Assembly: GCA_951213105.1 (NCBI GenBank)
Contig: OX578144.1
Coordinates: 80,526,301-80,590,300, forward strand
Source: Amaurobius ferox
Lineage: Eukaryota; Arthropoda; Arachnida; Araneae; Amaurobiidae
Direction: 5' to 3'
DNA: 64,000 nucleotides
The notes beneath the pieces were generated by a model. That model was not told the origin of the DNA and ran no database searches. It saw only the letters and a list, made by a program, of their open reading frames with translations. The stretch's first letter is position 1. The number at the start of each line of letters is the position of its first letter. Made by a program: the position numbers and the translations under genes. Of this stretch, positions 47,354 through 58,291 are shown in pieces.

Positions 47354-48720
47354 TTACTTTCCTTATATACAATAGTATAATGTAGTATAAGGAAAGTATT
47401 GTGACGGGGTCGAAAATTCGAATTCGAGTTTTCGACAGGAGAGCACGTTTCAAGCATACCTAAGCACAAATCAGCCGTTTTTGAGGTAATGTCTGTGTAT
47501 GTGTGTCTGTGTGTGTCAGCGAGTCTGTGGAGACGATATCTCACGAACGAATCAAGCGATCCGAACAAAATTTGGTACAAAATTCACAATTAGTGAATAC
47601 TGGAAGCATATTGTTTTTACACGCAATCGAATGTTCTTAACATTCCTAAATTTAGAAATGACATTTAAAAAAAAATCATCAAACAATTAAAACATTCAAT
47701 AAAGTTACTTAAATAATAATTTCTCATGTGATTTTTCATTCGAAAACGATTGACATAAACTTTAGGATGCTAGCATGAACCGTTCTCGAGATATTTCACA
47801 TTTTTGAAAAAAAAATTTCAAAAAAATTACATAAAATTAAAAAAAAAATTAAATATTGTGAAATCTGTTCCCTTTTCATATGTAATATTATGCAATAAAT
47901 TTATTATCATCATTCTCGTAGATCGTTCCATTCACGAGAGAATGGATAGATAAGAATGCTTTGGGTAATTGCTAGATAATTTGACGTCATTAGTCGTTTA
48001 TCCACCATAAGACTAACCTATTTCTCCATAAACAATGCTTGGCGAAATTTTGGCGGCGAATTTGGCGGAATATCGCCAACTTGGTGAGTTTTTTTAAATG
48101 TTACCAATTTGACAAAAATATTGCCAACTTGGTGAGTTTCTTTAAATGTTACCAATTTGACAAAAATATCGCCAAATTGATAAAATTTTCACCAAATTGA
48201 TAAGAATGACGCTAAATCGCGGAAAATGAAGACTAATTAATGAAAATCCAGTATCTTGGAAAGAATAAGAATCTACTATAAGAGAAGATACTTTGGGTAA
48301 TAGTTTTGTATTTGGATGCCATTACTTCTTTATCTGCTAGAAGAATAATCTATTTCTCGGACGAATAATGCTTGGCGAAATTTTAACAATTTAGAGGAAT
48401 ATCGTCAACTTCGCAAGTTTTTTAAATGTCGGCAAATTGATGAAAATGTAGCCAAATTGATAAGAATGACGTTAAATCAATGAAAATGACAACTAATTGA
48501 TTAAAATTCAATATTTTGGAAAGAATATAAGACTCCGTCTCTAACGCTTTGCAAAATTCTGACGACAAATTTTGGCGGCACATCGCCATAACTTGGCAAC
48601 TTTTTTAAATGCTGCCATATTGACGTAACTGTTGCCAAATTGCTAAAAATGTTATCAAATTGATAAGAATGTCGCCAGATTGATAAAAATGACCCCAAAT
48701 AGGTGCAATGTTTTGCAAAT
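47354..48720 (+). mobile_element. Family A interspersed repeat with expanded spacer repeats
   Basis: The 5' 700 bp follow the family (hairpin start, GT tract, ATGAACCGTTCTCGAGATAT block). From about 48040 the TTGGCGA/GCCAAATTGATAAAAATG words are repeated many times with spacings near 18-20 bp, and a larger segment (TATTTCTC...GCTTGGCGAAATTTT) appears two to three times. The usual CATGTGCTGCCCACATCAG end is missing. Confidence 0.6.
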
Positions 48721-48958
48721 TTTTAATTCCGTCATATGTTGGGTATACCTTTTAATTGTATAAGAAATGCTCTTTTAAATATTGCCAACTTGGCGATATT
48801 TGGCGATATATATATTAAATGAAGTCATTGAAATTTAAATCATCTGACCCTTTATGGGAAAGTAATGAATATTTCATTCATATCACTTTTATTCCTGACT
48901 CCAGAGCTAAATTTTCCGTGAAAAAAATTCAGCAATTCTTACACAACTCATTTTACAA

Positions 48959-49246
48959 GGGGCGCGGTAGCCCATTGGTTAGCGCGCTGGAGTTGCACTC
49001 GGTAGGCCCGGGTTCGATTCCAGCCACTGCCGAAAACTGCCGCCGTGTTCATGCGGAGTACGATCACGTTAAACATGTGGGTCCGAAAGTCCTTCCGAGA
49101 GGTTGGTGGTAGGGGAAGGAGGGTACGGTCCCTGTGGATGCCTCCCCCACTGGGTTCCGGTCTAAATTGGGTGGCACTTCCCGACCGTCCAAACAGTTAC
49201 CTTACACCTTTCTGGTAGGTCGGACGGTCTGGGTTTCAACAACAAC
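48959..49246 (+). mobile_element. tRNA-derived SINE, reference full-length copy
   Basis: The 288-bp unit starts GGGGCGCGGTAGCCCATTGG and has B box GGTTCGATTCC about 55 bp downstream. The tRNA-unrelated body follows (GTACGATCACGTTAAACATG, GGTGGTAGGGGAAGGAGGGT), and it ends CGGACGGTCTGGGTTTCAAC plus a CAA repeat. A perfect 14-bp target duplication AACTCATTTTACAA lies at 48945-48958 and 49247-49260. It is transcribed from an internal Pol III promoter in this class and moved by a LINE enzyme; the LINE partner is not visible here. The 97-codon frame across it is a shadow. Confidence 0.93.
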
Positions 49247-49389
49247 AACTCATTTTACAATCACTTGTTTACATTCTGCAATATTAAAATTAGGCTTCGT
49301 TGTAGAAATAATCAAAGTTTGATGATTATTTAAACTTAAAAATATTGTAATTGTGTTGACGCAGAATATAGATGCACAGGAAATACGCA

Positions 49390-49893
49390 AAAAAAAAAGT
49401 TTTAGGATGATTGCAACACTAAATATAAATTTAAAAGAACTTTAAAAATCACGATTTTGACACAGGGAAAAAAAAAGATGGATGCCATAGTTTAAAGCAG
49501 ATCACGTGATCTCTTCATTTAATATGGGTGTAATTATTATTTTAGTTTTTATTTAAAAAACGACTGAATATCTTTTGATCACATTTTTTTATGTATTTTA
49601 TGGAATAATTTGAATATTTCCTAAAATTTCCGAAGCAATTTGTGAATTTTAACTTCTTAAAAAGTGTTTGAAATATTAGGTCCCATAGGGTTCAATGTAT
49701 TTTACTTTTTTAATCCGAAACTAATTCGGTGATATCATTCATTTACATTCACATATGTCCCACAGACCGTCTCAACAATATACTAAAATTTCACTTTGAT
49801 AAAGTCATTTTTACGGCAGTTATCGTGCGAACGGACAGACAGACTGACAGAATAAACACAGTCATAAACACTTTTCAACTATGTTGGTAAGTG
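49390..49893 (+). mobile_element. Family C, 3' half copy
   Basis: It matches the 3' half of family C from TTTTAGGA through ATCACGTGATC, TAGGTCCCATAGGGTTCAAT and a GACA tract to the CACTTTTCAACTATGTTGG end, and abuts the full copy that follows. Confidence 0.65.
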
Positions 49894-49897
49894 TTAA

Positions 49898-51190
49898 ACA
49901 AGAAAGATCAATCATGCTTAAAGCATTGATTATGAAACACTTTCCAACTTCAATGCTATTTTATTTAAACATGTCTAAAATGCAATACATTCCTCTGTAA
50001 TATTTTAAAACTTATCACAATACACATTAATTTATTATATTTGAAAACTTAAACCTTCATCGAAAAACAATGATCTACATTCAAATGACGTCATTGAAAT
50101 ATAAATTGCCTGGTTTAAACTTTTCTAAAATGTGATACATTCCTCGGTAATAATTTTAGAATTATCATAATACTACGATAATTTATTATATTTGAAAACT
50201 TCATCGAAAACAACTGAAATTCATTCAAATGACGTCATAGAAAAAATAACACGCCTGGCTCTCTCTATAAAAGCAACATTTCATTCATAAATAATTTCCC
50301 ATTCATGTCATTCATCACAATACTACAATAATTTATTTTATTTAAAAATTAAGACCATGGAGCTACAAGTAATTAAACTCAATGCATAAAACTTCATCGA
50401 AAAAAATCGTCCTTCTCTTTTTAAAATCAGTTAATTCATATCATCTATGCAGACTCCATGAACTAAATGATTTTGTGTTAAAGAAATACAGCAACTGTAA
50501 TACAACTCATTCTACATATTTTCTTGTTTACATTTTACATACATGAAAAAAAGGCTTCGTAGAAGTAATCAAATTTGGATAAGCATTTAAACTCAAATAT
50601 ATTGTAATTGCGTTGTTTCAGTATGTAGATGCATAGATTTTAAGCAAAAATAAAGTAGTTTTAGGACGGATAGATACAACACTCAATATGAATTAAAAAG
50701 AACTTTAAAAATCGCGATTTTGAGACAAGATGGATGCCATATATCATTTTGAAGTGGGTCACGTGATTTTTTCATATCATGGTCACGTGATCGCTCCATA
50801 TAAGAGGTGTTATTATTATTTTAATTTTTATTTAAAAAACTACTGAATATATTTCGCTGAATTTTTATTTATATATTTTATGGAACAATTTGAATATTAC
50901 CTAAAATTTTCGAAGCAATTTGTGAATTTTAAATCCGCTTAAAAAATGTTTGAAAAATTAGGTCCCATAGAGCTCAATGTATTTCATTTTTTCAACCCGG
51001 GTTCAATCCAAAACTAATTGGATGATATTATTCATTTATATTCCCATAGGTCCTATAGACCGTCTGAACAACATACTAAAATTTCATTTTGATTAAGTCA
51101 TTTACGGCAGTTATCGTGTTAACGGACAGACAGACAGACAGACAGAATGAACAAAGTCATAAACACTTTTCAACTTTGTTGTAAAGTGTT
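49898..51190 (+). mobile_element. Family C interspersed repeat, copy 2
   Basis: It begins ACAAGAAAGATCAATCATGC, with an imperfect hairpin AATCATGC...GCATTGATT. It has ATTCATTCAAATGACGTCAT blocks, paired CACGTGAT(T/C) words and a (GACA)n tract, and ends in a 13-base-pair stem (AACACTTTTCAAC with GTTGTAAAGTGTT, one T-T mismatch). TTAA lies at both edges (49894-49897 and 51189-51192). No coding frame. Confidence 0.7.
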
Positions 51191-51203
51191 AAAATCTATG
51201 AAT

Positions 51204-51243
51204 ATAATTGTTATATATTGCGTATGCAATATATAACAATTAT
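51204..51243. other. Perfect 18-bp hairpin
   Basis: Arms 51204-51221 and 51226-51243 (ATAATTGTTATATATTGC and its exact complement) flank a GTAT loop. It lies 12 bp beyond the end of a family C copy. Confidence 0.9.
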
Positions 51244-51722
51244 TCCCTAACTATTTGAATATGCAGGTTTGATTTGTATCCAAATTTGTACATTTGAGAT
51301 GTTAGACTTTAGGATAGAGGCTTTTACATATCTTTTTGCTTCCGGCTACGGACTTTCTTCCGCGAAGAAGGTCAATTGGATTGATGCCAGAAATACTGTA
51401 ACATGCGATAGTAGAAGAGCGAGTAAAGTGGCTACTCTAAGAAAACAAAATATATTTTTTTAAATACTAATTAATAGTGATAATAATAATAATATTGTCT
51501 GTGATTTATATATATTTGTGTTTTTACATGAATGCAATTCTTTATTGATCATATACCTTCAAGAAGTAAACAGATAGTCCTATCAAATAGCCACTGAGCC
51601 CATATAGGGAGGCAAAGCTGTCACTGTGTTAAATAAAATATTTAAAATACTTAACGTGAAATAAATGCTCACGAAATTTTAAAAATAATATTGTAAATAA
51701 GAAGCGAAATGCGGTTAATATA
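51244..51722. other. No gene seen
   Basis: Contains a 64-codon plus frame (51269-51463) without a known domain and a short (AAT)n tract near 51480. Confidence 0.45.
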
Positions 51723-51723
51723 A

Positions 51724-53030
51724 ACAAGAAAGATCAATCATGCTTAAAGCATTGATTATGAAACACTTTCCAACTTCAATGCAATTTTATTTAAACATGT
51801 CTAAAATGCAATACATTACTCCATAATAATTTAAAACTTATCATAATACTACATTAATTTATTATATTTGAAACCTTAAACCTTCATCGAAAAAAATTAA
51901 CTTCATTCAAATGACGGCATTAAAGTATAAATTGCCTGGTTTAAATATATTTAAAATGTGATACATTCCTCGGTAATAATTTTAGAATTATCATAATACT
52001 ACGATAATTTATTATATTTGAAAACTTCATCGAAAACAACTGAAATTCATTCAAATGACGTCATAAAAAAATAACACGCCTTGCTCTCTCTATAAAAGCA
52101 ACATTTCATTCATAAATAATTTCCCCATTCATGTCATTCATCACAATACTATAGTAATTTATTTTATTTAAAAATTAAGACCATTGAGCTACAAGTAAGT
52201 AATCTCTATGCGTAAAACTTCAGCGAAAAATATCGTCCTTCTCTTTCTAAAATCAATGAATATTTCATTCATATCAGCTAAGCAGACTCCATGGACTAAA
52301 TTATTTTGTGTTAAAGAATTACAGCGATTCTAATACAACTCATTCTATATATTTTGCTGTTTACATTTTACATAGGTGAAAAATAGGCTTAATAGTAGAA
52401 ATAATCATATTTGGATGAGCATTTAAACTGAAATATATTGTCATTGCGTTGTTTTAGTATGTAGATGCACAGAATTTAGGCAAAAATAAAGTAGTTTTAG
52501 GACGGATACAACACTCAATATGAATTAAAAAGAACTTTAAAAATTACGATTTTGACACAAGATGGATGCCATATATCCTTTTGAAGTGGGTCATGTGATC
52601 GTTTCCTATCATTGACACGTGATCGCTTCATATAAGAGGTGTTATTATTATTTTAATTTTTATTTAAAAAACTACTGAATATATTTCGCTGAATTTTTTT
52701 TTATATATTTTATGGAACAATTTGAATATTGCCTAAAATTTTCGAAGCAATTTGTGAATTTTAAATCCGCTTAAAAAATGGTTGAAAAATTAGGTCCCAT
52801 AGGGCTCAATGTATTCCATTTTTTCAACCCGGGTTCAATCCAAAACTAATTGGGTGATATTATTCATTTATATTCCCATAGGTCCTATAGACCGTCTGAA
52901 CAACATACTAAAATTTCATTTTGATTAAGTCATTTTTACGGCAGTTATCGTGCTAACGGACAGACAGACCGACAGACAGACAGAATGAACAAAGTCATAA
53001 ACACTTTTCAACTTTGTTGTAAAGTGTTAA
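51724..53030 (+). mobile_element. Family C interspersed repeat, copy 3
   Basis: Nearly collinear with the copy at 49898, with the same 5' start, CGTGATC words, an extended GACA tract and the 3' stem ending GTAAAGTGTTAA. The TTAA seen at the 3' edge is altered at the 5' edge (TATAA). Confidence 0.72.
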
Positions 53031-53364
53031 AAAGACAATTCTGGAGTTTTACGTTGAGTATAACTTCAGATATTGAATATTGGACTGAATATTGGACTCT
53101 TTTTTTTTAATGGACATTATGGTATCTCAGTTTGTGTTGTGTCTACGCAGACAGTAATTGAGTGTTCTCTTTTATTATAGTAAATATCTCAATAAACAGT
53201 TTTGTTTAATTACTTACAGGCAGAATACCCGCGGTTCTCAGTAGTATGTATATAAGCAATGTGCAATATGTACAATATTTCCATTTTTAGATATAAAGTA
53301 GGCATTTAATTGAAAAATAGCAAAATTATTTGTGTAATCATTTAATAAAGAAACGTTAATTTAT

Positions 53365-53653
53365 GCTTTCTTTCTTCAACCCAGACCGTTCGACTTACCC
53401 GAAGGTGTAAGGTATCTGTTTGGACGGCCGGGAAGTGCCACCCAATTTAGACCGGAACCCAGTGGGGGGAGACATCCACAGGAACCGTGCCCTCCTTTCC
53501 TTGCCACCAACCTCTCGGAAGGACTTACGGATCCACATGTTCACCGTAATCATACTCCGTATAAACACGGCGACAGTTTGGGAAGATGCGGGAATTAAAC
53601 TCTGGTCGTCCGAGTGCAATCCCCGCGTGCTAACCACTGGGCTGTCGAGCGCC
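53365..53653 (-). mobile_element. tRNA-derived SINE, diverged copy
   Basis: The minus strand shows the whole SINE with a damaged B-box region (the GGTTCGATTCC equivalent is altered) and a GAA-rich rather than CAA-rich tail. TAATTTAT at 53357-53364 and 53654-53661 may be the target duplication. Confidence 0.78.
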
Positions 53654-54386
53654 TAATTTATAATTTAAACTACCAATTAGCAACCTCGTAGCTGTTTCGT
53701 TTCCAAAATAGATCATATTCATCATCATCCATATTAATGGCCACCTTGCCCACCGTTACGACTACACGTCACTAACACTAAATCTGTTCAAATTAAATCG
53801 ACTTTCTATAACATAAAATGTCGACTTTCTAAAATTACTGATTAAAAAATAATAACGTTAATGTTAAATCAATAATAAGCATAAAAAAACTCAATTACAC
53901 ATTAGAGTCTGTGAAAAACACTTTTTTAAATACAAAACTTTATTAAACGTATCCACGTGGTGCAGAATTAGCCTACAAGAAACTAAACATCAGACAAACT
54001 GGTTTACCTCGTTCCCGATAGGTGGCAGCACGTTGAAGATGAAAAAATAGCACATGGCCACTTTACCAATGGTTTCTTTTGTAGTACAGACATTTTTGAT
54101 ATCTGCATAATAATAGTATTTTGGATGATATTACACTTTTTGTCATTTTAATTGATTTAAAATGTATATTAAAGCATATTTTGCATTTTAATACATAATC
54201 CATGTTCCATGATGAATGTATATTTACTTGCATGGACCTAATGATTAAATTCCAGTTAAAATCTTATAACAGTTATTGTTTGCCTGTGTGTTGTGAAAAT
54301 CTCATTTATGGTACAATTTACGACCTCCAAGACTGTAAATCCTCCGGATCTGCTAAGTTTAGTACAGAATATAGAAAAAGTAAAAA

Positions 54387-54722
54387 TCAACGCAGGCAAG
54401 TTGCAGCATGCGGGCACATAGGGGGAATTAGCTCGTTATCTTCGAACAAACTTTGCCAGTTATTAATGATTTCAGGAGGAAAACACAAAATTCCTACGCT
54501 GTCAGACGCGTTGCGTAGGTAAGAATGTAAAAACGGAGAATGAAATCCATCATACTTGGCAGCAAATTTTTCCGCACTGCATAAGAAAGCTCCCAGCACG
54601 ATGCCTTTGTGCGCAGCTTGGAGAGTATATACAAAGCTTACCAAACATATTATTTCTAAATTTTCACTGATATAATATTTTATTCTGTAGCATTTTTGTT
54701 GTGAACGATTTTTCTCTTTCAT
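54387..54722 (-). CDS. Possible terminal exon, unrecognised protein
   Basis: The minus-strand frame of 111 codons has normal-looking composition in its last 80 residues (from LQAAHKGIVLGAFLCSAEKF to MCPHAATCLR), unlike the low-complexity frames around it. A plausible acceptor, CTCTCCAAG, lies just before GCTGCGCAC, so the upstream KEKNRSQQK part may be intron. I do not recognise the family. With no second exon identified, this could equally be a chance frame or a piece of an old element. Confidence 0.25.
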   Translation of the reverse strand: MKEKNRSQQKCYRIKYYISENLEIICLVSFVYTLQAAHKGIVLGAFLCSAEKFAAKYDGFHSPFLHSYLRNASDSVGILCFPPEIINNWQSLFEDNELIPPMCPHAATCLR

Positions 54723-55802
54723 GATACGTTAAAAATAGTAAATAACACTATACGTCGTTCAAGACTTGACAACAGAGAGGTATAAGCTTAACAACAGTAA
54801 GGGATAAAAAAAATGATGAACATCCTCTTAGCAATATAATAAATATATTAAAAGCATTTAATTAGTCAAAGCAAAAATTTTGTATACACTTACAGAACCC
54901 GCCTAAAGGGGTGTAGTCCCAGTGCAGAAGAATAGCTGGGTAATAACAGTTTTTACATTCTTTATTTAACTTCGTCTGTTGTTTGTTTGTCTGTGAAATT
55001 ATAATATTTGAACCCTAACTATCCAGGTTCTGTTAATCATAGACCATAGTAAAGTGAAATTTGGTATATCGTTGCCTTTTGTGGTATAGTTTAATTCTTC
55101 GGATTTTTAACCAATTTGATCTAGCCCGTCCTAGATCCGCCAAAAGAATGTACTCTTTTCACGGGAATAACTCGAGAATTAGAGCAGCTAGAAAATTCAA
55201 ATTTCAAATTCGGTATGCCGTTGATTTTGTATAGTACAATGTATATTACTATTCTTTGGGTTTTGAACCTTGCAATCGATTGCAATCACTAGACTATGTT
55301 TTTACTTGTATACTTCACTTTCTTGACTGAAATTTTTGTAAGAAAATATAACTGTCATGTTTAATGTGCAAGGGAGGGTTCCTTTTTGTTCTAATTACAT
55401 TTACCTAACAATTTAATTTGCAGCTATTGTCTAACGGAGGTTTAGTTCAGAAAGTCTGTATAAATGAGAACATTATTTTTGATCCTAGTAGTAACTCGAA
55501 AATTATTGAGTTGCCACCCAGAGTTTGAAGGTGTGTTTAAAAAATTAATCACGTTTTATCTGATTTTGAGATCAAGTTTTGTTTTCTGATAAAGCATATA
55601 CTGATAAGTAACTTTACGCCTATACCATGTACCTCAGTTGTATGTTTTAAACACTGCAGTTTTCTCAATTAAGGTATTGCAAGAGAAATCGCTCCAAATG
55701 AATATATCAATTTAAGCTGTTGCAACATCTAAAAGAAAATATATTTCTAATAATGTTTCTAATATATTTCTAATAATGTTATATTTTCTAAATTATGAAC
55801 AA

Positions 55803-55880
55803 TTAATACTTTTGCTATTTATTATGCTGATTAATACTTTTGCTATTTATTATGCTGATTAATACTTTTGCTATTTATTA
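55803..55880. repeat. 28-bp tandem repeat, about three copies
   Basis: The unit TTAATACTTTTGCTATTTAT plus TATGCTGA starts at 55803, 55831 and 55859. The copies are almost identical, so the expansion is recent. Confidence 0.9.
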
Positions 55881-56280
55881 TAGACAAGAACAGTGCTTCT
55901 CAGTTTTTTTTTTTGGTCACTGCCCTCTTACAGAAAATTGTGCATGTCATTTCATGAAGTCGCTGTTATAGACGGTAGGAGGACGATAGGACGGACGGTA
56001 CCAGCAAACTTAGCTGGTTTAGCTAATTATTTACTGGCCATCTACTAAAACTTACCAGCAACCTACACCTTCCTCTTGAATCAAATGAAAACAAATAGAA
56101 CATTACTTACACTAACGACAAAAAGCATACTGGCATTTTCAATCAGTGGGAGTTTTATCTCCCTAACTCCATGTTTTCAGCCATTATATCGATTGGAGGA
56201 ACGTAAAGTACTATAAATGTACTAGTATTGCTGTCATTCTCCAACCTCCGCCGAGCGCCCAGCAGCGTGGGGCGGCGCAT

Positions 56281-56396
56281 TATGATTACAGGAGTAATTA
56301 TTACAGGAGTAATTATTACAGGAGTAATTATTATTACAGGAGTAATTATTACAGGAGTAATTATTATTACAGGAGTAATTATTACAGGAGTACGAA
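56281..56396. repeat. ATTACAGGAGTAATT minisatellite
   Basis: Seven units of 15 or 18 bp alternate, the longer having one extra ATT. The unit is nearly palindromic at its ends (ATTAC...GTAAT), so both strands stay open as TGVII / TPVII repeats over 64 and 94 codons. Confidence 0.92.
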
Positions 56397-57231
56397 TTTC
56401 TGCGAATTTTAGGGGGTTCTGAAATTTCGTGAATATCAAATGTATTCGAGAATTTAAGATATTTTTTCTTTTCGTTGTTTAATTTGTATTAAAATTTTCA
56501 TTTTGCAAACCGAATTTTTACGATTATTTTCGGGAATTTTACGTTTTTTTTTTCAAAAAAATATCACGAATATCAAATATAAGTCTTTAGACTTTTCAGA
56601 CAACAAAAATTTGTTTGCTTTTCATTTATGCAAGAAGAGTGTAAAAGAACTTCGTGTCAGCAAAAGGTTCTATAAATTTCTGGAATACGAAAAAATTGTA
56701 TTCTTCTAGTTGCCTAAAGTCGCCATTCGTTGCTAATATCCACAGACAGTGTCAATGGCTAACGATCCTTTTCTAAATTTAAAAATGTGTTACAGGACAG
56801 AATTCGCAACATTAAAAATGAAAATCTGTGTATGTACAATATAAGGTATCAGAAAGATGTGCACTTAAATGAAAATCTTGATCTCATGTAACGGCGTTGA
56901 TAACATAGCCAAAATTTGAACGGTTTATGTACTAGTTTTAAGAAAATGTAATGTAATGATTACTGCTTTGCTTTGTACTTACTTGAATGACTACTTTGTA
57001 ACTGATAGAGAGTTAAGAAAAACTTGAGTAACGTATAAAGCACAAATAACACAATAATGCAACATACAACTGTTTCAAGGTACGTTGAATCCCCTTCGTC
57101 AGTACAAGAAAACCAACAAACCCAAAGCCCGAAAGAGGAACGGATGCGAAATGAAGAAGCAGGGAGATTATAAGACCTGGATTAAGAGAGAGACAAACAA
57201 AATGCTACATGAAAGACAGTCTAGCCAATCC

Positions 57232-57292
57232 GAAACGACAAGTAACACACCAGTATGTGTGTGGCAACATCTTTTGTGTTACTTGTCGTTTC
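57232..57292. other. Perfect 18-bp hairpin with 25-base loop
   Basis: Left arm GAAACGACAAGTAACACA (57232-57249) and right arm 57275-57292 are exact complements. The loop starts CCAGTATGTGTGTGG. It overlaps the end of a 70-codon plus frame rich in Lys and Arg (57085-57297) that has no known domain. Confidence 0.88.
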
Positions 57293-58147
57293 TTTAATTC
57301 CCTCAATAAAATTACTGCCCTACTCATGATCGTAGTAGGAGAACACTCCTACAAAACATTTTGCCAAGAGAATGATGCATCCTCCAGCAATGACAGTGCA
57401 TGTTCAGGTTGCTTTGCATAACTTATTGGATGACCTATGTAACAAGAGAAAGTGAAATATGTTCAAGAAGTATCCGTCAAAATCGAAAATATTTGGGAAA
57501 GCAATACTTTCTATATACAATTGTATGAGAAATTATAAAAAAAATGCATACACGAGTATCCAAAGAAACTAATGCATTGAATGAGCTAGTCCCTTTTCAT
57601 TATTTGTAGTCTCTAAAAGCCCTTCTTCTTTAAGTTTGAAAATGTTTTTGGCAGGAGCAAGTGAAATTCCGGTTATCACAAGTACATCGCCTGTACCGGA
57701 AACATGAGTAGAAACTGATCCCTCCCGCATGGGGTTTGCTCATCCGGTGAGGTTCAAAATGATCTTTGTATGCACAGCACTGCAATCTCAGGATTTACTT
57801 TGTTCTGATGGGCACCAACCTCATACCCAAATTACTCTTGCATGCCCAAAATATTTTGTAAAATTATTTTTTAACGTTTATTTTTAATCAAGTTGTCAAC
57901 AGGTTATTGGAGCCGATGGATGCATTTGATTCGTCTATATCAATGTGAATTTTAATACTTTTCATGTATTGCGTAGTGTATTTTCCCTTCCCTCGAACAT
58001 ACCACCATCATTGTCCGTGGAATTATTCTCTTCCATAACACAAAAGGCTATGAAAATCTTAAAATTCGAATAAATTGAATTCTGAAAATGTAAGTTACTA
58101 AGCCAATAAACAAAATTCAGAACGAATACAATAATTTCTATGATATA

Positions 58148-58153
58148 TTTATT
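58148..58153 (-). promoter_or_regulatory. Poly(A) signal AATAAA of the linker-histone-like gene
   Basis: The complement of TTTATT reads AATAAA about 70 bp past the second possible stop (58223-58225) and about 140 bp past the first. Polyadenylation would fit a replication-independent histone gene; no histone 3' stem-loop was seen. Confidence 0.5.
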
Positions 58154-58291
58154 AAATTGGAGTGAACTAGAAGTCATCTGTTAAATATCATTATTTTGTC
58201 GGGTATCAAGTAGGGAAAAGCTTCATATCTTTGCTGCAGTGACTCCTCGGCCACGTCTTGAACGAGGGGGTCTTTCTCTAGATCCACTCCT

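Larger units (their letters stand above)
53662..58147. other. Mostly unassigned sequence upstream and downstream of possible exons
   Basis: AT-rich with short tandem repeats. The stretch at 54960-55330 resembles the A/B style (GTCTGTG, AAATTTGGTATATCG, CTCGAGAATTAGAGC words). A phrase near 56120-56180 (GGCATTTTCAA...AGTTTTATCTCC) recurs near 63130. Apart from the weak candidate at 54387, no convincing exon was recognised. Confidence 0.4.

Noticed and set aside
48819..49112. 97-codon frame over the SINE
   Set aside because: It runs from family C-like flank into the SINE and repeats the GPGSIPAT translation of the B-box; a repeat shadow.
49894..51192. Family C as a piggyBac-type MITE
   Set aside because: TTAA borders some copies but the ends are not inverted repeats of each other.
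56155..56439. Repeat proteins TPVII and TGVII on both strands
   Set aside because: Direct translation of the 15/18-bp minisatellite.
57085..57297. Second basic, histone-like exon
   Set aside because: The frame is Lys/Arg-rich but has no H15 or core-histone pattern, and it runs into a perfect hairpin; not enough to call.
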